Shown: in pieces, positions 8,944 to 17,891 of the stretch
Position numbering within the stretch: position 1 is the first letter of the stretch
Layout: each line of letters starts with the position of its first letter
Assembly (NCBI GenBank): GCA_017396845.1
Contig: JAFQKQ010000091.1
Location: 1 to 59,613 of the forward strand
Direction: 5' to 3'
DNA: 59,613 bases
Source: Clostridia bacterium
Lineage (GTDB): Bacteria > Bacillota > Clostridia > Christensenellales > Aristaeellaceae
Position numbers and translations under genes: made by a program
Notes under the pieces: model-generated
The model's database searches: none
What the model saw: the letters and a program-made list of their open reading frames with translations, nothing else
Told to the model about the DNA's origin: nothing

Positions 8944-9903
8944 TCAGTCGTCCGCAAGGATGGTCTCTCTTTCGTGGAGAAGTCCCTCATACAGCGTTTT
9001 AAAATTCTCCTGCTTAAGCCCCGTCGCCTTCAGCATCTTGCTGTTGTCGTATACGCGATTGAACATTCTTGCGTATTTGAGCTGCCAAACCTGATACAGG
9101 TCGACCGCTGGGTTGAAATTCGTCTTCTTGAATCTTTGATACGTAAGCTCATCCACCCATTCGTAATTGAGACCGAAAAGCTCATGATAATATCCTGCGA
9201 TTTCCGCCCACGTGCGGCATTCGGACGAGGTTACATTGAAATCCTCGCCCAGAGAGGATTCCTTGAACAGAAGATTCTTGATCATATCGGCAACGTCTCC
9301 GCCCCAGGTGAGGGACGCAGGAATATCCTTCGCGCCTTCAAACAGAGGAACGGGCGCGCCGGAGCGCATAAAGGGAAGCAGCTGCGCCCTTTCAAGGGTC
9401 AGAAGCTGGCAGCGCTTTCTGGAATAGGTGGTAGAGGGACGGACGATCGTCCAGTTTTTGCGCCCGCTTGCCAAAAGCGCGTCCTCGCTTCTGGCCTTGT
9501 ACATGCAGTAATCCTCCGAAAACAGCAGCTGCGTATCGGTAGATACGTCCAGCAGCTGCGGGCTGCCTTCTCTGATTGGATTTTCTTCGTTTGCATATAC
9601 GCGGCAGGAGGACAGGAATACGTACTGATCCGTCGCATCCAGATATTTTTTGAAGGTGTTTCTGAAATTGATGGTATTGTACACCATGAAATCCACGATG
9701 GCGTCGTAATGGTTCCTCGTGATATCATACACGAAGCCGGGATTCAGAGCGTCATTTACCTGTATGCGGTTTACACCCTCGGGCGTAAACTTCGGCATAT
9801 CCAGAGATACCGCATCCACCAATACACCGTCGGCGGCAAGCTTCTCGGTAAGATAGCTGCCCATAGCGCCGGTAGCGCCGATAATTAATACTTTTTTGCT
9901 CAT
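8944..9903 (-). CDS. Extended SDR: NAD-dependent epimerase/dehydratase
   Basis: A 319-residue protein with the extended short-chain dehydrogenase fold. The start KVLIIGATGAMGSYL is the dinucleotide-binding glycine motif. The serine of FLSSCRVYA and the YxxxK pair in YCMYK complete the catalytic set. Such enzymes epimerise, dehydrate or oxidise nucleotide sugars or free sugars. I place the start at the ATG at 9903 (MSKKVLII, preceded by AAAGG); the longer frame to 9999 adds a proline-rich stretch unlike the family. First gene of a two-gene minus-strand unit with the Gfo/Idh gene. Confidence 0.87.
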   Translation of the reverse strand: MSKKVLIIGATGAMGSYLTEKLAADGVLVDAVSLDMPKFTPEGVNRIQVNDALNPGFVYDITRNHYDAIVDFMVYNTINFRNTFKKYLDATDQYVFLSSCRVYANEENPIREGSPQLLDVSTDTQLLFSEDYCMYKARSEDALLASGRKNWTIVRPSTTYSRKRCQLLTLERAQLLPFMRSGAPVPLFEGAKDIPASLTWGGDVADMIKNLLFKESSLGEDFNVTSSECRTWAEIAGYYHELFGLNYEWVDELTYQRFKKTNFNPAVDLYQVWQLKYARMFNRVYDNSKMLKATGLKQENFKTLYEGLLHERETILADD

Positions 9904-10318
9904 GATATACAACCTTTCTGCGTGCTGATGGGGACTGGATTGGTTTACCCCCGAAAGGACGACCGGGATCGGGGGGATGCTGAATACTATAGGCTGCAAA
10001 CAAGATGATTTTGTTGATTTGCAAGCCTTATACCGCCCTTTTTCAAAGGCGCGGCGCGTTTTTAGAAAAGCGCTGAATTGCGCTGAGTTTGATCTGTTTT
10101 ACCGGGCATACAAGCCCATTAGAGCCATCCTGCTTTTATCTTGGTGCAACAGCCCCCGGTTGACCGATAAATCTTCCCTTTTACGTTTTTTCGTTTTTGA
10201 TTCAGTTCCCAATGGGGAACTGCGTCTTTGCTGCTTCCTCCGGCAGCAGGGACCGATAAACCAATGAGTATTTCCTGTGAACCGCCTGTCAACGCTTAAA
10301 CGGTCATTTTCCTGAATG
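9904..10318. other. Gene-free gap of about 0.4 kb with repeat material
   Basis: No gene is supported. It contains the repeat copy at 10019-10200 and an 8-bp perfect hairpin CAGTTCCC-AATG-GGGAACTG at 10203-10222. The promoter of the epimerase unit should lie near 9910-10010 on the minus strand but no good -35/-10 pair was found. Confidence 0.5.
10019..10200 (-). repeat. Degenerate intergenic repeat, copy B
   Basis: In opposite orientation to the copy at 45220-45470. Two blocks match: CAAGCCT...CTTTTTCAAAG..GCGGCGCGTT (10022-10060 against the complement of 45379-45416), and GCAACAGCCCCCGGTTGACCG followed by an ATC...CCTTTTACG-TTTTTT tail (10146-10192 against the complement of 45223-45265). The region between them is diverged. 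There is no open frame with coding character. Confidence 0.5.
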
Positions 10319-10356
10319 AAAAAGAGGCTGCTGCGGATGAGTTCTCCGCAGCAACC
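10319..10356 (-). terminator. Terminator of the ABC transporter operon
   Basis: On the minus strand a stem of about 9-12 bp (GGTTGCTGCGGA with TCCGCAGCAGCC) is followed by CTCTTTTTC, 16 bases after the stop codon of the solute-binding protein gene. Confidence 0.75.
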
Positions 10357-10371
10357 CCTTATTGGAAGCTA

Positions 10372-12099
10372 TCAGCCGAATACGGACTCAATGTAGGGAG
10401 CATAGCCTCTCTGGAGGATATCGAGCAGCTCTTCGATGCCCATGGCCTTCAGCTCTTCCTGATATGCGTCGAACTCATCCAGAGAACGGCCGCCGGTTAC
10501 GAACTGGGCGAAGTTCTCGCGGACATAGTTGTCAAGAACGCTTCTGAGGTCGGTCATGCGCTGGCTCTCTTCCTCGGTGCAGTACAGGATAGCCATTCTG
10601 ACGGTGGTCAGGTTGTCGATCCATGCATAGTAGCGGTTGAGGCGATAGTAAGCGTCGACGGAGGTGTCGTACTTCTCCGGATAGCCGCTCTTATTGGTAA
10701 CGGTTACGGTTTCGCCGGTGATGCAGTCGGTGTAGGTCTCGTAGGAAAGCTCGAAGTCGAGGCCGGCAACGACGTTCTTGGCGTAGTAGTTGTAGGTGGA
10801 CATGTCGCCGATGAGGCCGCAGGGTGCGATTTCGTCAAACTGCAGGTTGTTGATGGTGGCGTACTTCTGCTCTGCGCCTACGTTTGCGTGAACGAGGTCG
10901 TTTCCGGCTTCGTTAATAACCCATGCATTCTCAAGAATACCGAGCTTGTCTTCCAGAACCGGGCCGTATACGTAGCTCATGATGGCTTCGTCATCATACA
11001 GAAGATCGAGGAATGCGCATACCTCTGCGGGATACTCGGTCTTGGCGGACGCCCATACGCGGTTGCAGGTGTAGGGAACGGTTACGGATGCGACGGGATT
11101 TACGTCGTCATAGAACTGAATGGGAGCAAGCGCGGTGTACTTCTTGTACTCTTCGGGAACGTTGGTGATGTCGGCAACGTTGCCGCCGAAGATCAGGAAG
11201 TTGCCTTCCAGTGCGAGCGCTCTCATGGTTTCGCCGTCCATGGTGAAGAACTCGGAGGAGATCAGGCCTTCCTCATACATAGTGCGGAAGAACTCCAGAT
11301 AGTCCTTGTATTCCTCGGTGTAAACGGGCAGCACGATCTCGCCGTCTTTTACGCCTTCGGTGATGCCGTAGAGCTGATCAGCGCCGTAGAAGCCCTGATA
11401 GGCAAATGCAGCCTGATTGATATAACCGCCGTCCGCTGCGAGGAAGGGGATCATGGGCTTGCCGTTTTCGGTTTCCATATCCTTGGCAGCGCGGAGAACT
11501 TCATACAGCTCTTCAACGGTGGTGGGCATTTCGTATCCCAGCTCTTCGAGCTTTACGGTGTTGATGAACATGCAGTTGAAGTTCGGGGAGGTGCCGGCCA
11601 GCCAGCCAAGGGTGCGGTCTACAACGTAGGGAACGCCGTAGATCTTGCCGGAGGGAGATACGGAGGACGCGAATGCGTCTGCACCGTTGGTCTGAGAGCA
11701 CTCGTATGCATTGGGCATATCGGTCTCGTTTAGATAGGGGGTGATGTCGAGCAGCAGCCCGTCGGTATCGCCGTACAGAACGATTTCGGGGCCGGTGAGG
11801 GTGAAGCCGAACATGATGTCGGGAAGGTTGTCAGAGCCGATGCGAAGCGCCTTGCCCTGAGTAGCTTCGTCGCCGTTAAGACCGCCGGTTACATTGAGCT
11901 TGATGTTATAGCCTGCTTCGTTCAGACGGGCTTCGGCATATCTCCACCACCAGAGATTGGCGGGATCAATGCCGTTTGTGGAGTCGTAGCAGCAATAGAT
12001 TTCCAGTTCAACAGGCGCGCTCTCGGCAAAGCCTGCGAACATAGCGGCTGCCATTACGAGAACGAGCAGCACCGACAGGAGCATCTTGGAAAACTTCAT
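10372..12099 (-). CDS. Extracellular solute-binding protein of a sugar ABC transporter
   Basis: A 575-residue secreted binding protein that would capture an oligosaccharide outside the cell for the two permeases encoded upstream. The N-terminus KFSKMLLSVLLVLVMAAAMF-AGFAES is a signal peptide ending in an A-x-A-like site. There is no lipobox cysteine, unusual for a Gram-positive binding protein. Length and architecture fit the large LipO/YtcQ-type group linked to LplB/LplC permeases. The start at 12099 has AAGGAGG upstream. Third gene of permease-permease-binding-protein; no ATPase is present, as usual for systems that share one MsmX-type ATPase. Confidence 0.88.
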   Translation of the reverse strand: MKFSKMLLSVLLVLVMAAAMFAGFAESAPVELEIYCCYDSTNGIDPANLWWWRYAEARLNEAGYNIKLNVTGGLNGDEATQGKALRIGSDNLPDIMFGFTLTGPEIVLYGDTDGLLLDITPYLNETDMPNAYECSQTNGADAFASSVSPSGKIYGVPYVVDRTLGWLAGTSPNFNCMFINTVKLEELGYEMPTTVEELYEVLRAAKDMETENGKPMIPFLAADGGYINQAAFAYQGFYGADQLYGITEGVKDGEIVLPVYTEEYKDYLEFFRTMYEEGLISSEFFTMDGETMRALALEGNFLIFGGNVADITNVPEEYKKYTALAPIQFYDDVNPVASVTVPYTCNRVWASAKTEYPAEVCAFLDLLYDDEAIMSYVYGPVLEDKLGILENAWVINEAGNDLVHANVGAEQKYATINNLQFDEIAPCGLIGDMSTYNYYAKNVVAGLDFELSYETYTDCITGETVTVTNKSGYPEKYDTSVDAYYRLNRYYAWIDNLTTVRMAILYCTEEESQRMTDLRSVLDNYVRENFAQFVTGGRSLDEFDAYQEELKAMGIEELLDILQRGYAPYIESVFG

Positions 12100-12175
12100 G
12101 AATTTTCCTCCTTCTTTCCTCTTTTTATTTTGCCGCATTTCGCGGCAGAGGTTCAAATGAATCATGCGGGATTTC

Positions 12176-13111
12176 TTATCCCTTTACAGAGCCGATCATT
12201 ACGCCCTTTACGAAATACTTCTGAACGAAGGGGTAGATCGCAAGCATGGGCGCGCTGGCGATGAATACGAGCGCGTACTTCATGGTAACTGCCAGATGCG
12301 CCTGATGCAGAAGCTCGTTCATATACTCCGCATCCACATCCGCGCCGGAGGCCGACACCTGATCATAGGCCGACTGGCTGTAGATCAGAATTCTTTGAAG
12401 CACCAGCTGCAGGGGCTTAAGGTTATTGTCGGTTAAGTAGATCATGGCGTTGAAGTAGCTGTTCCAGTGACCGGAGGCATAATACAAGGCGATAACCGCG
12501 ATGACCGGCATGCTGAGCGGAATGGCGATTCTCACAAAAATGCCGATTTCGCTCGAACCGTCGATTCGCGCCGCCTCATATAAAGATTCGGGCACGCTCG
12601 TCTGGAAATAGGTTCTGGTTACGATCATGTTGTAAATGGAAAGACCGCCCGAAACCACCAGAATCCATCTTGTATCCAAAAGATTCAGATTCTTCATAAG
12701 GATGTAGGTGGGAATGAGACCGCCGCCTACATACATGGGGATAATATAGAGCGTGGTCAGGAAGCCGTGGCCCAGCATTCTCTTTTTACTGAGCGCATAG
12801 GCGGAAGGTATGGTAAGCAGGAGGTTGAAAATCGTGCCCAGCACCGTATAGAAGATGGTGTTTACATAGCCCATCCATACGTCCTTGTTCTGGAATACCT
12901 TCTGATAGGCTTCTATCGTCATCATGCTGGGAACCCACCGGACGTCTCCGTTGTATACCGCAGTCGCATCGGAGATGGAAGAAATGATGGTAAACCAAAT
13001 CGGGTATACGCAGATAAAAGCGGCGAGGAACAGACCTGCGTAAATGAAAAACATAAACGTTTTTTCGCCCAGATGAATTTCTTTTCTCCGCTTGATTACC
13101 GTTTGTGCCAT
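12176..13111 (-). CDS. Sugar ABC transporter permease, LplC/MalG type
   Basis: A 311-residue inner-membrane protein with about six hydrophobic segments. The first, FMFFIYAGLFLAAFICVYPIWF, precedes the characteristic SISDATAV. The EAA-loop for ATPase contact is EAARIDGSSEIGIFVRIAIPLS. Family members of the LplC/YtcP type end with the VKGVMIGSVKG seen here. Start at 13111 (MAQTVIKRRK) has AAGGAG. It lies 13 bp after the first permease gene and 76 bp before the binding-protein gene. Substrate unknown. Confidence 0.93.
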   Translation of the reverse strand: MAQTVIKRRKEIHLGEKTFMFFIYAGLFLAAFICVYPIWFTIISSISDATAVYNGDVRWVPSMMTIEAYQKVFQNKDVWMGYVNTIFYTVLGTIFNLLLTIPSAYALSKKRMLGHGFLTTLYIIPMYVGGGLIPTYILMKNLNLLDTRWILVVSGGLSIYNMIVTRTYFQTSVPESLYEAARIDGSSEIGIFVRIAIPLSMPVIAVIALYYASGHWNSYFNAMIYLTDNNLKPLQLVLQRILIYSQSAYDQVSASGADVDAEYMNELLHQAHLAVTMKYALVFIASAPMLAIYPFVQKYFVKGVMIGSVKG

Positions 13112-13124
13112 ACTGACTCCTTTC

Positions 13125-14060
13125 TCAGAACAATCCAACGTCCGATACCTTCTTGATCACGTAGTTGGCAGACAGCACAATCATTACGTTGACAATCGTA
13201 TTGAAAAGGCCGATTGCGGTAGAATAGCTGTACTGCTGAGAGATCAAACCGATCTCATACACATACGTGGAAAGTACGCGGGACGCAGGGAGGTTCAGGC
13301 TGTTCTGCAAAAGGTAGATCTTGGTGTAGCCGAGGTTCATAAGGCCGCCGAGCTTGAGTATGAAGGTGATTACGATGGTCGGCATGATGGAAGGGATATT
13401 GATATGGCGAATGACCTGCAGGCGGTTTGCGCCGTCGATCTTGGCCGCTTCCACATTCTCCTGCGGAACGCCGGACAATGCGGAAATGTACAGTATCGCG
13501 CTCCAGCCGAAGCCCTGCCATTCGCACATCAGGGAGTAAATCCACGGAAAAGCTTCGGGAGAACCCAGAAGATTCTGCCTGGGCATTCCAAAGAACGTGA
13601 GCACGTCCGTAATTACGCCGTTGTCCTTTTCAAGAAACAGTATAACGAGCGAGCATACGACAACTTCCGACAGAAAGTGCGGAATGTAGGTGACCATCTG
13701 AACGCTCTTTTTGATTTTTGCATTCCGTACTTCGTTGAGCATCAAAGCGAAGATAATCGGAATCGGGAACATTGCAAGGTTCAGAAGCGTAATGGAAAGC
13801 GTGTTTCCGATCAGCTTCAGCATATCTGGGAATTCGAAAAAACGCTGAAAATTCTGGAAACCGGTCCATACGCTATCAAAAATACCGGTGCTCGGCCGGA
13901 AATTCTTAAAGGCAATCAGCACGCCGCCCATGGGAAGGTAGTTGAAAATAATCAGGTATACAAGACCGGGAAGCAGCAAAATATACCATTGCCAACTCTC
14001 CTCCAGGCGTTTCAGGGTGCGCCCCTTACGCTTTACAGCATGCGCTTTCCCGTCAACCAT
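13125..14060 (-). CDS. Sugar ABC transporter permease, LplB/MalF type
   Basis: A 311-residue membrane protein with six expected helices, the first being WYILLLPGLVYLIIFNYLPMGG, followed by VLIAFKNFRPSTGI as in LplB/YteP proteins. The EAA motif NVEAAKIDGANRLQVIRHINIPS is present. It is the first gene of the transporter operon, divergent from the AraC-type regulator gene with an AT-rich 236-bp gap that should hold both promoters. The regulator is therefore the obvious controller. Confidence 0.93.
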   Translation of the reverse strand: MVDGKAHAVKRKGRTLKRLEESWQWYILLLPGLVYLIIFNYLPMGGVLIAFKNFRPSTGIFDSVWTGFQNFQRFFEFPDMLKLIGNTLSITLLNLAMFPIPIIFALMLNEVRNAKIKKSVQMVTYIPHFLSEVVVCSLVILFLEKDNGVITDVLTFFGMPRQNLLGSPEAFPWIYSLMCEWQGFGWSAILYISALSGVPQENVEAAKIDGANRLQVIRHINIPSIMPTIVITFILKLGGLMNLGYTKIYLLQNSLNLPASRVLSTYVYEIGLISQQYSYSTAIGLFNTIVNVMIVLSANYVIKKVSDVGLF

Positions 14061-14203
14061 AAAGCACCTCCATAGATGATTTTCAATACTATCGGCAATC
14101 CATTATGTATATTAATAATTTTATTATAAATCACAACTGTTTATTAAAAAATAGAAAAAACATTACTGTTTGTCATATTCGATACACCATTTCGGCAAAT
14201 GAA

Positions 14204-14232
14204 TTGACTTTTGATTTCGACAAATTTATAAT
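14204..14232 (+). promoter_or_regulatory. Promoter of the AraC regulator gene
   Basis: TTGACT (14204-14209), a 17-bp spacer and a perfect TATAAT (14227-14232). It lies about 65 bp before the regulator start in the AT-rich divergent gap. No confident minus-strand promoter was identified, although TATAAT-like sequences around 14115-14130 are candidates. Confidence 0.7.
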
Positions 14233-14296
14233 GTTAGATATAGGTTAGCAATTATAACAGCAGTATTGCCATGAAATTAGGAGTGTATCTGAGATC

Positions 14297-15091
14297 ATGT
14301 CAGTTTCAGAACTGGTCATCAAAGAAATAATTTCCATATATACTGTTGATCGGAGCATCGGCGAATATTCCGTTGTCAACCGCCCTTATTCTGCATTCTG
14401 CATCAAGATGTCGGGCAACAGCTCTTATTCTCAGGACGGACGAGAGTATGTATCCGATGACAGGCATGTGATATTTATTCCGCAGTTATCCACCTACACC
14501 TACAGTGTGCTGGGACAGGGCAGCTGTGTAATTATTGAGTTTATATCCGAAAACGCGCCGAAAACCATTAAAAGCTATTCCATCAATGAAGGAAGCGTAA
14601 TCAAGGCCATCATATCCACTATGGAATACACATGGCGGCTCAAAAGAACCGGCTACAGAGAAAACTGCTTCAGCGGCATTTACCAGCTGATGTATCATAT
14701 CGTTCTGAATCAGAATAACACCTATATTCCCAAGGTGCATCAGATGCGCATTACCCGCAGCATTCAGTATCTTCACGAGCATTTCTGCGATCATAATCTG
14801 GCCATTGAATCCATCGCAGAGCAGTCGGACGTGAGCGCCATCTATTTCAGACGGCTCTTTACGGAGATTTATGGGCTGTCGCCCAAGAAATACATCATTA
14901 TGATGCGCATCAACCGCGCCAAAGAGCTGTTGGATCCGGGAATGCTGTCCATAAGCGAAATCGCCGAGCGCGTAGGTTTCGGCGACGTATACTCCTTCTG
15001 CAAGGCGTTTCGAAAGGAAGTGGGCTCAACGCCCACCGAATACAAAAAGCGCCTGCGCGATGAGGATTCGTCCAACATCCCCGGCTCCTGA
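14297..15091 (+). CDS. AraC family transcriptional regulator
   Basis: A 264-residue regulator. The N-terminal half is a cupin-like sensing domain (YSAFCIKMSGNSSYSQDG...VIFIPQLSTYTYSVLGQG). The C-terminal 100 residues carry two helix-turn-helices: AIESIAEQSDVSAIYFRRLF and ISEIAERVGFGDVYSFCKAF, followed by the family's GSTPTEYKKR end. It is divergent from the ABC transporter and 45 bp upstream of the oxidoreductase genes, so it likely controls both sides in response to the transported sugar. The ATG at 14297 has TTAGGAG 13 bases upstream, a rather long spacing. Confidence 0.92.
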   Translation: MSVSELVIKEIISIYTVDRSIGEYSVVNRPYSAFCIKMSGNSSYSQDGREYVSDDRHVIFIPQLSTYTYSVLGQGSCVIIEFISENAPKTIKSYSINEGSVIKAIISTMEYTWRLKRTGYRENCFSGIYQLMYHIVLNQNNTYIPKVHQMRITRSIQYLHEHFCDHNLAIESIAEQSDVSAIYFRRLFTEIYGLSPKKYIIMMRINRAKELLDPGMLSISEIAERVGFGDVYSFCKAFRKEVGSTPTEYKKRLRDEDSSNIPGS

Positions 15092-15136
15092 GAAAAGAAT
15101 CGTTTTTTACAAATACGCATGAACGGAGTGAATGAT

Positions 15137-16153
15137 ATGAAGCCCATCAAAATTGCACAGATCGGCATCGGCCACAACCACGCCGAAGCCGCCATGAGAA
15201 CCATGCGCAAATTCCCGGAATACTTCGAAATCGTAGGCGTGGCCGAGGACGATCCGGTATGGTACGAAAAGCGCAAAGACTGGGCGCCCTACCAAGGCAT
15301 CAAATTTATGACGGAGGACGAGCTTCTGTCAACGCCCGGCCTTGAAGCCGTATGCGTGGAGAAGGATGTTCCCAATAACGAAGCCATGGCGCTCAAATGC
15401 GCGAAAATGGGGCTTCATATCCGCATGGACAAGCCCGGCGGCGAAGATCACGAAATGTTCAAACAGATCGTGGAGCTGCAGAGAAAAAACAACAAAGCCT
15501 TCCAAATGGCGTATATGTACAGGTACAACCCGTACATCAAAAAGTGCCTCGACATGGTGCGCTCGGGCGAAATCGGAGAGATTTTCGAAATCGACTGTCA
15601 GATGAGCAGCACGCACCCGGCTGTGTACCGCGATTGGCTTTCCAATTTCAAAGGCGGCGATATGTACATATTCGGTTCGCACCTGATTGACCTGATCGTA
15701 TGCATGATGGGCGAACCCGAAAGAGTGGTATCGTTTAATAAAAACAGCTTCCCCGAGGTTTCAAAGTGCGTGGACAACGGCCTTTCGGTATTGGAATACC
15801 CCCGCGCATCCTGCACCGTGCGCACAACCTCCATGGAAGCAAACGGCTATTACCGCCGTCAGCTGGTGGTATGCGGAACCAACGGCACGATCGAAATCAA
15901 GCCGCTTGAACGGCCGACCATCATGTCCATCGCCATGCAGGAGCCGTTTGTAGGAAACGAAATCCACACGAACGGACATCCCGATTCCAGAAAATACATC
16001 GACGCGCCCATTGAAGAGGACAGATACGACGCCCAGATGATCGATTTTGCCCGCGTAGTCCGGGGCGAAGTGAAGCCCGAATTCGATTACGATTACGAGC
16101 TTATGGTAAACCGCACGGTGCTCAGAGCCTGCGGGATTGAAGCAAAGGAGTGA
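15137..16153 (+). CDS. Gfo/Idh/MocA family oxidoreductase (second copy)
   Basis: A 338-residue NAD(P)-dependent dehydrogenase. KIAQIGIGHNHAEAAM opens the Rossmann domain, LHIRMDKPGGED carries the catalytic-lysine motif (DKP), and GSHLIDLIVCMMGEP lies in the C-terminal sheet domain. It is a paralogue of the minus-strand enzyme at 7914, with the same IGIGHNH and RKFPE/AEDDP landmarks. The ATG at 15137 is 8 nt after GGAG; an earlier in-frame ATG at 15119 lacks a site. First of a four-gene run (oxidoreductase, SDR, MDR, transporter), each nearly touching the next. Confidence 0.92.
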   Translation: MKPIKIAQIGIGHNHAEAAMRTMRKFPEYFEIVGVAEDDPVWYEKRKDWAPYQGIKFMTEDELLSTPGLEAVCVEKDVPNNEAMALKCAKMGLHIRMDKPGGEDHEMFKQIVELQRKNNKAFQMAYMYRYNPYIKKCLDMVRSGEIGEIFEIDCQMSSTHPAVYRDWLSNFKGGDMYIFGSHLIDLIVCMMGEPERVVSFNKNSFPEVSKCVDNGLSVLEYPRASCTVRTTSMEANGYYRRQLVVCGTNGTIEIKPLERPTIMSIAMQEPFVGNEIHTNGHPDSRKYIDAPIEEDRYDAQMIDFARVVRGEVKPEFDYDYELMVNRTVLRACGIEAKE

Positions 16154-16158
16154 AGGGA

Positions 16159-16911
16159 ATGAAATTTGAAAACAAGGCCGTATTTATCACCGGCGGCGGC
16201 GGATATATCGGCGGAACCGCCGCGCGTATGTTTGCAAAGGAAGGCGCATTCGTCGCCGTTTGCGATATCAATCAGGAAACCGTAGATAAAACCGTAAACG
16301 ATATTGTCAATGAAGGCGGCCGGGCCATCGGCATCGCGCTGAACGTAACAAACTCCAAAGAAGTGGACGAAGCGGTTTTAAAAACCGTCGAGACCTTCGG
16401 CCATATCGACATTATGGTTCACGTAGCCGGCGGAAGCGCACGCGCAAGAAGCAGAATGCTGATTGATCAGACGGACGATGTGATTCAGGATATTATCGGC
16501 GTAAACATGTTCGGCGGCATATATGCAAGCCGCGCCGCCGCGCGTGAAATGGTGAAGGCGGGAAACAAGGGCAGAATAATCAATATCTCCTCCGTAGTCG
16601 CGCTTAACGGTCTTCGCGGGCATGCGGATTACGCCGCTGCCAAGGGCGGACTGATCGCCATGAGCCGTTCCCTCGCCAAGGAGCTCGCGCCCTACGGAAT
16701 CACCGTAAATACCGTAGCCCCTGGCATCGTTCAGCGCCCGGGCGAAACAAACGACGCTGTCAATACCAATTTCCTGGGTGAAAAATGCACCGCCGAGGAC
16801 GTTGCGCACGTGATCATGTTCCTGTCTTCGGAAGAAGCGCATTTTATCACCGGACAAACCTACGTAGTCGACGGCGGCAGAGGACTCGCCATGAAAGGAA
16901 CAGACGTATGA
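16159..16911 (+). CDS. Short-chain dehydrogenase/reductase (SDR)
   Basis: A classical SDR of 250 residues: cofactor motif GGGGYIGG, serine in NISSVVAL, and the YxxxK pair in ADYAAAKGG, ending in GQTYVVDGGRGLAM. These enzymes oxidise or reduce a hydroxyl using NAD(P). ATG 16159 is 6 codons into the sequence after AAAGGAG; a GTG at 16150 overlaps the upstream stop. Its stop overlaps the next gene's start (ATGA). Together with the Gfo/Idh enzyme it probably performs sequential redox steps on one sugar. Confidence 0.92.
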   Translation: MKFENKAVFITGGGGYIGGTAARMFAKEGAFVAVCDINQETVDKTVNDIVNEGGRAIGIALNVTNSKEVDEAVLKTVETFGHIDIMVHVAGGSARARSRMLIDQTDDVIQDIIGVNMFGGIYASRAAAREMVKAGNKGRIINISSVVALNGLRGHADYAAAKGGLIAMSRSLAKELAPYGITVNTVAPGIVQRPGETNDAVNTNFLGEKCTAEDVAHVIMFLSSEEAHFITGQTYVVDGGRGLAMKGTDV

Positions 16912-17888
16912 TGAAGGCAATGCTGATTAACAAGGAAGACGGATCCCTCAACTGGACGGATGTACAAAAGCCGACCGCCAAGGAAGGGGAAATCGTAATC
17001 AAAATCCGCGCGGCGGCGCTCAACCGTGCCGATCTTCTCCAGCGCAAGGGCTCTTATCCCTCTCCCAAGGGCTGGCCGGAGTGGATGGGACTTGAGGTTG
17101 CGGGCGATGTATGCGAAGTCGGCGAAGGCGCTGCGCGCTGGAAAATCGGCGACAAGGTATGCGCGCTTTTGGGCGGCGGCGGATATGCGGAATATATCGC
17201 CGTACCCGAGGACATGGTTATGCCGATCCCCGAGGGGCTTACCTACGAAGAAGCCTCCTCGCTTCCGGAGGCATACGCAACCTGCTATTTGAATCTGTTT
17301 ATTGAGGGCGGCTTCAAGCCCGGCGAAACGCTTTTCTTCCCCGCCGGCGCAAGCGGGCTGGCTTCCGTGGGCATTCAGATGGCGCACGCCTTCGGCGCAT
17401 ACGTAATCACATCCGTGCTTACAACGGAAATCAAGAACAAGATTTCTCACCTGCCCGCTGACGTCGTAATCGATTCATCCGCAGAAAACACGGTGGACGT
17501 CTTAAAGCGCGAGAGCGAAAACGGGCATCCGATCGACGTAGCCATCGACTGTCTGGCCGGCGAGACCATCGGCCAGGCGTTCCCCTACGTAAACGAAGGC
17601 TGCCGCTGGGTGCTGATTTCAACGCTTGACGGTATCTATACAACCGTGCCGCTTCGCGCACTTCTTACAAAGGGCATCGTGTTCAAGGGCAGCATGCTCA
17701 GAAAGCGCACCGTTCAGGAAAAGGGAGACCTGCTTTCAAAGCTCGTTAAGGAAGTCTGGCCGAAGCTCGAATCGAAGGAAATTGTTCCCTGCGTATATAA
17801 GGTGCTGCCGATAGAACAGGCGGCCGAAGCGCACGCCATACTTGAAAGAGGCGAAAATGTAGGGAAAGTTGTACTGAAGGTGTGTTGA
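16908..17888 (+). CDS. MDR oxidoreductase, PIG3/quinone-oxidoreductase type
   Basis: A 326-residue medium-chain reductase without the zinc ligands of alcohol dehydrogenases. Family landmarks are AALNRADLLQRKGSYPSP, the GLEVAGDVCEVGEG segment, and the nucleotide-binding loop AGASGLASVGIQMA. PIG3-type enzymes reduce quinones or enals with NADPH. The start overlaps the previous stop by 4 bases (ATGA), indicating translational coupling. A role in reducing an unsaturated sugar-derived intermediate is possible, but this is inference. Confidence 0.9.
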   Translation: MMKAMLINKEDGSLNWTDVQKPTAKEGEIVIKIRAAALNRADLLQRKGSYPSPKGWPEWMGLEVAGDVCEVGEGAARWKIGDKVCALLGGGGYAEYIAVPEDMVMPIPEGLTYEEASSLPEAYATCYLNLFIEGGFKPGETLFFPAGASGLASVGIQMAHAFGAYVITSVLTTEIKNKISHLPADVVIDSSAENTVDVLKRESENGHPIDVAIDCLAGETIGQAFPYVNEGCRWVLISTLDGIYTTVPLRALLTKGIVFKGSMLRKRTVQEKGDLLSKLVKEVWPKLESKEIVPCVYKVLPIEQAAEAHAILERGENVGKVVLKVC

Positions 17889-17891
17889 TTT

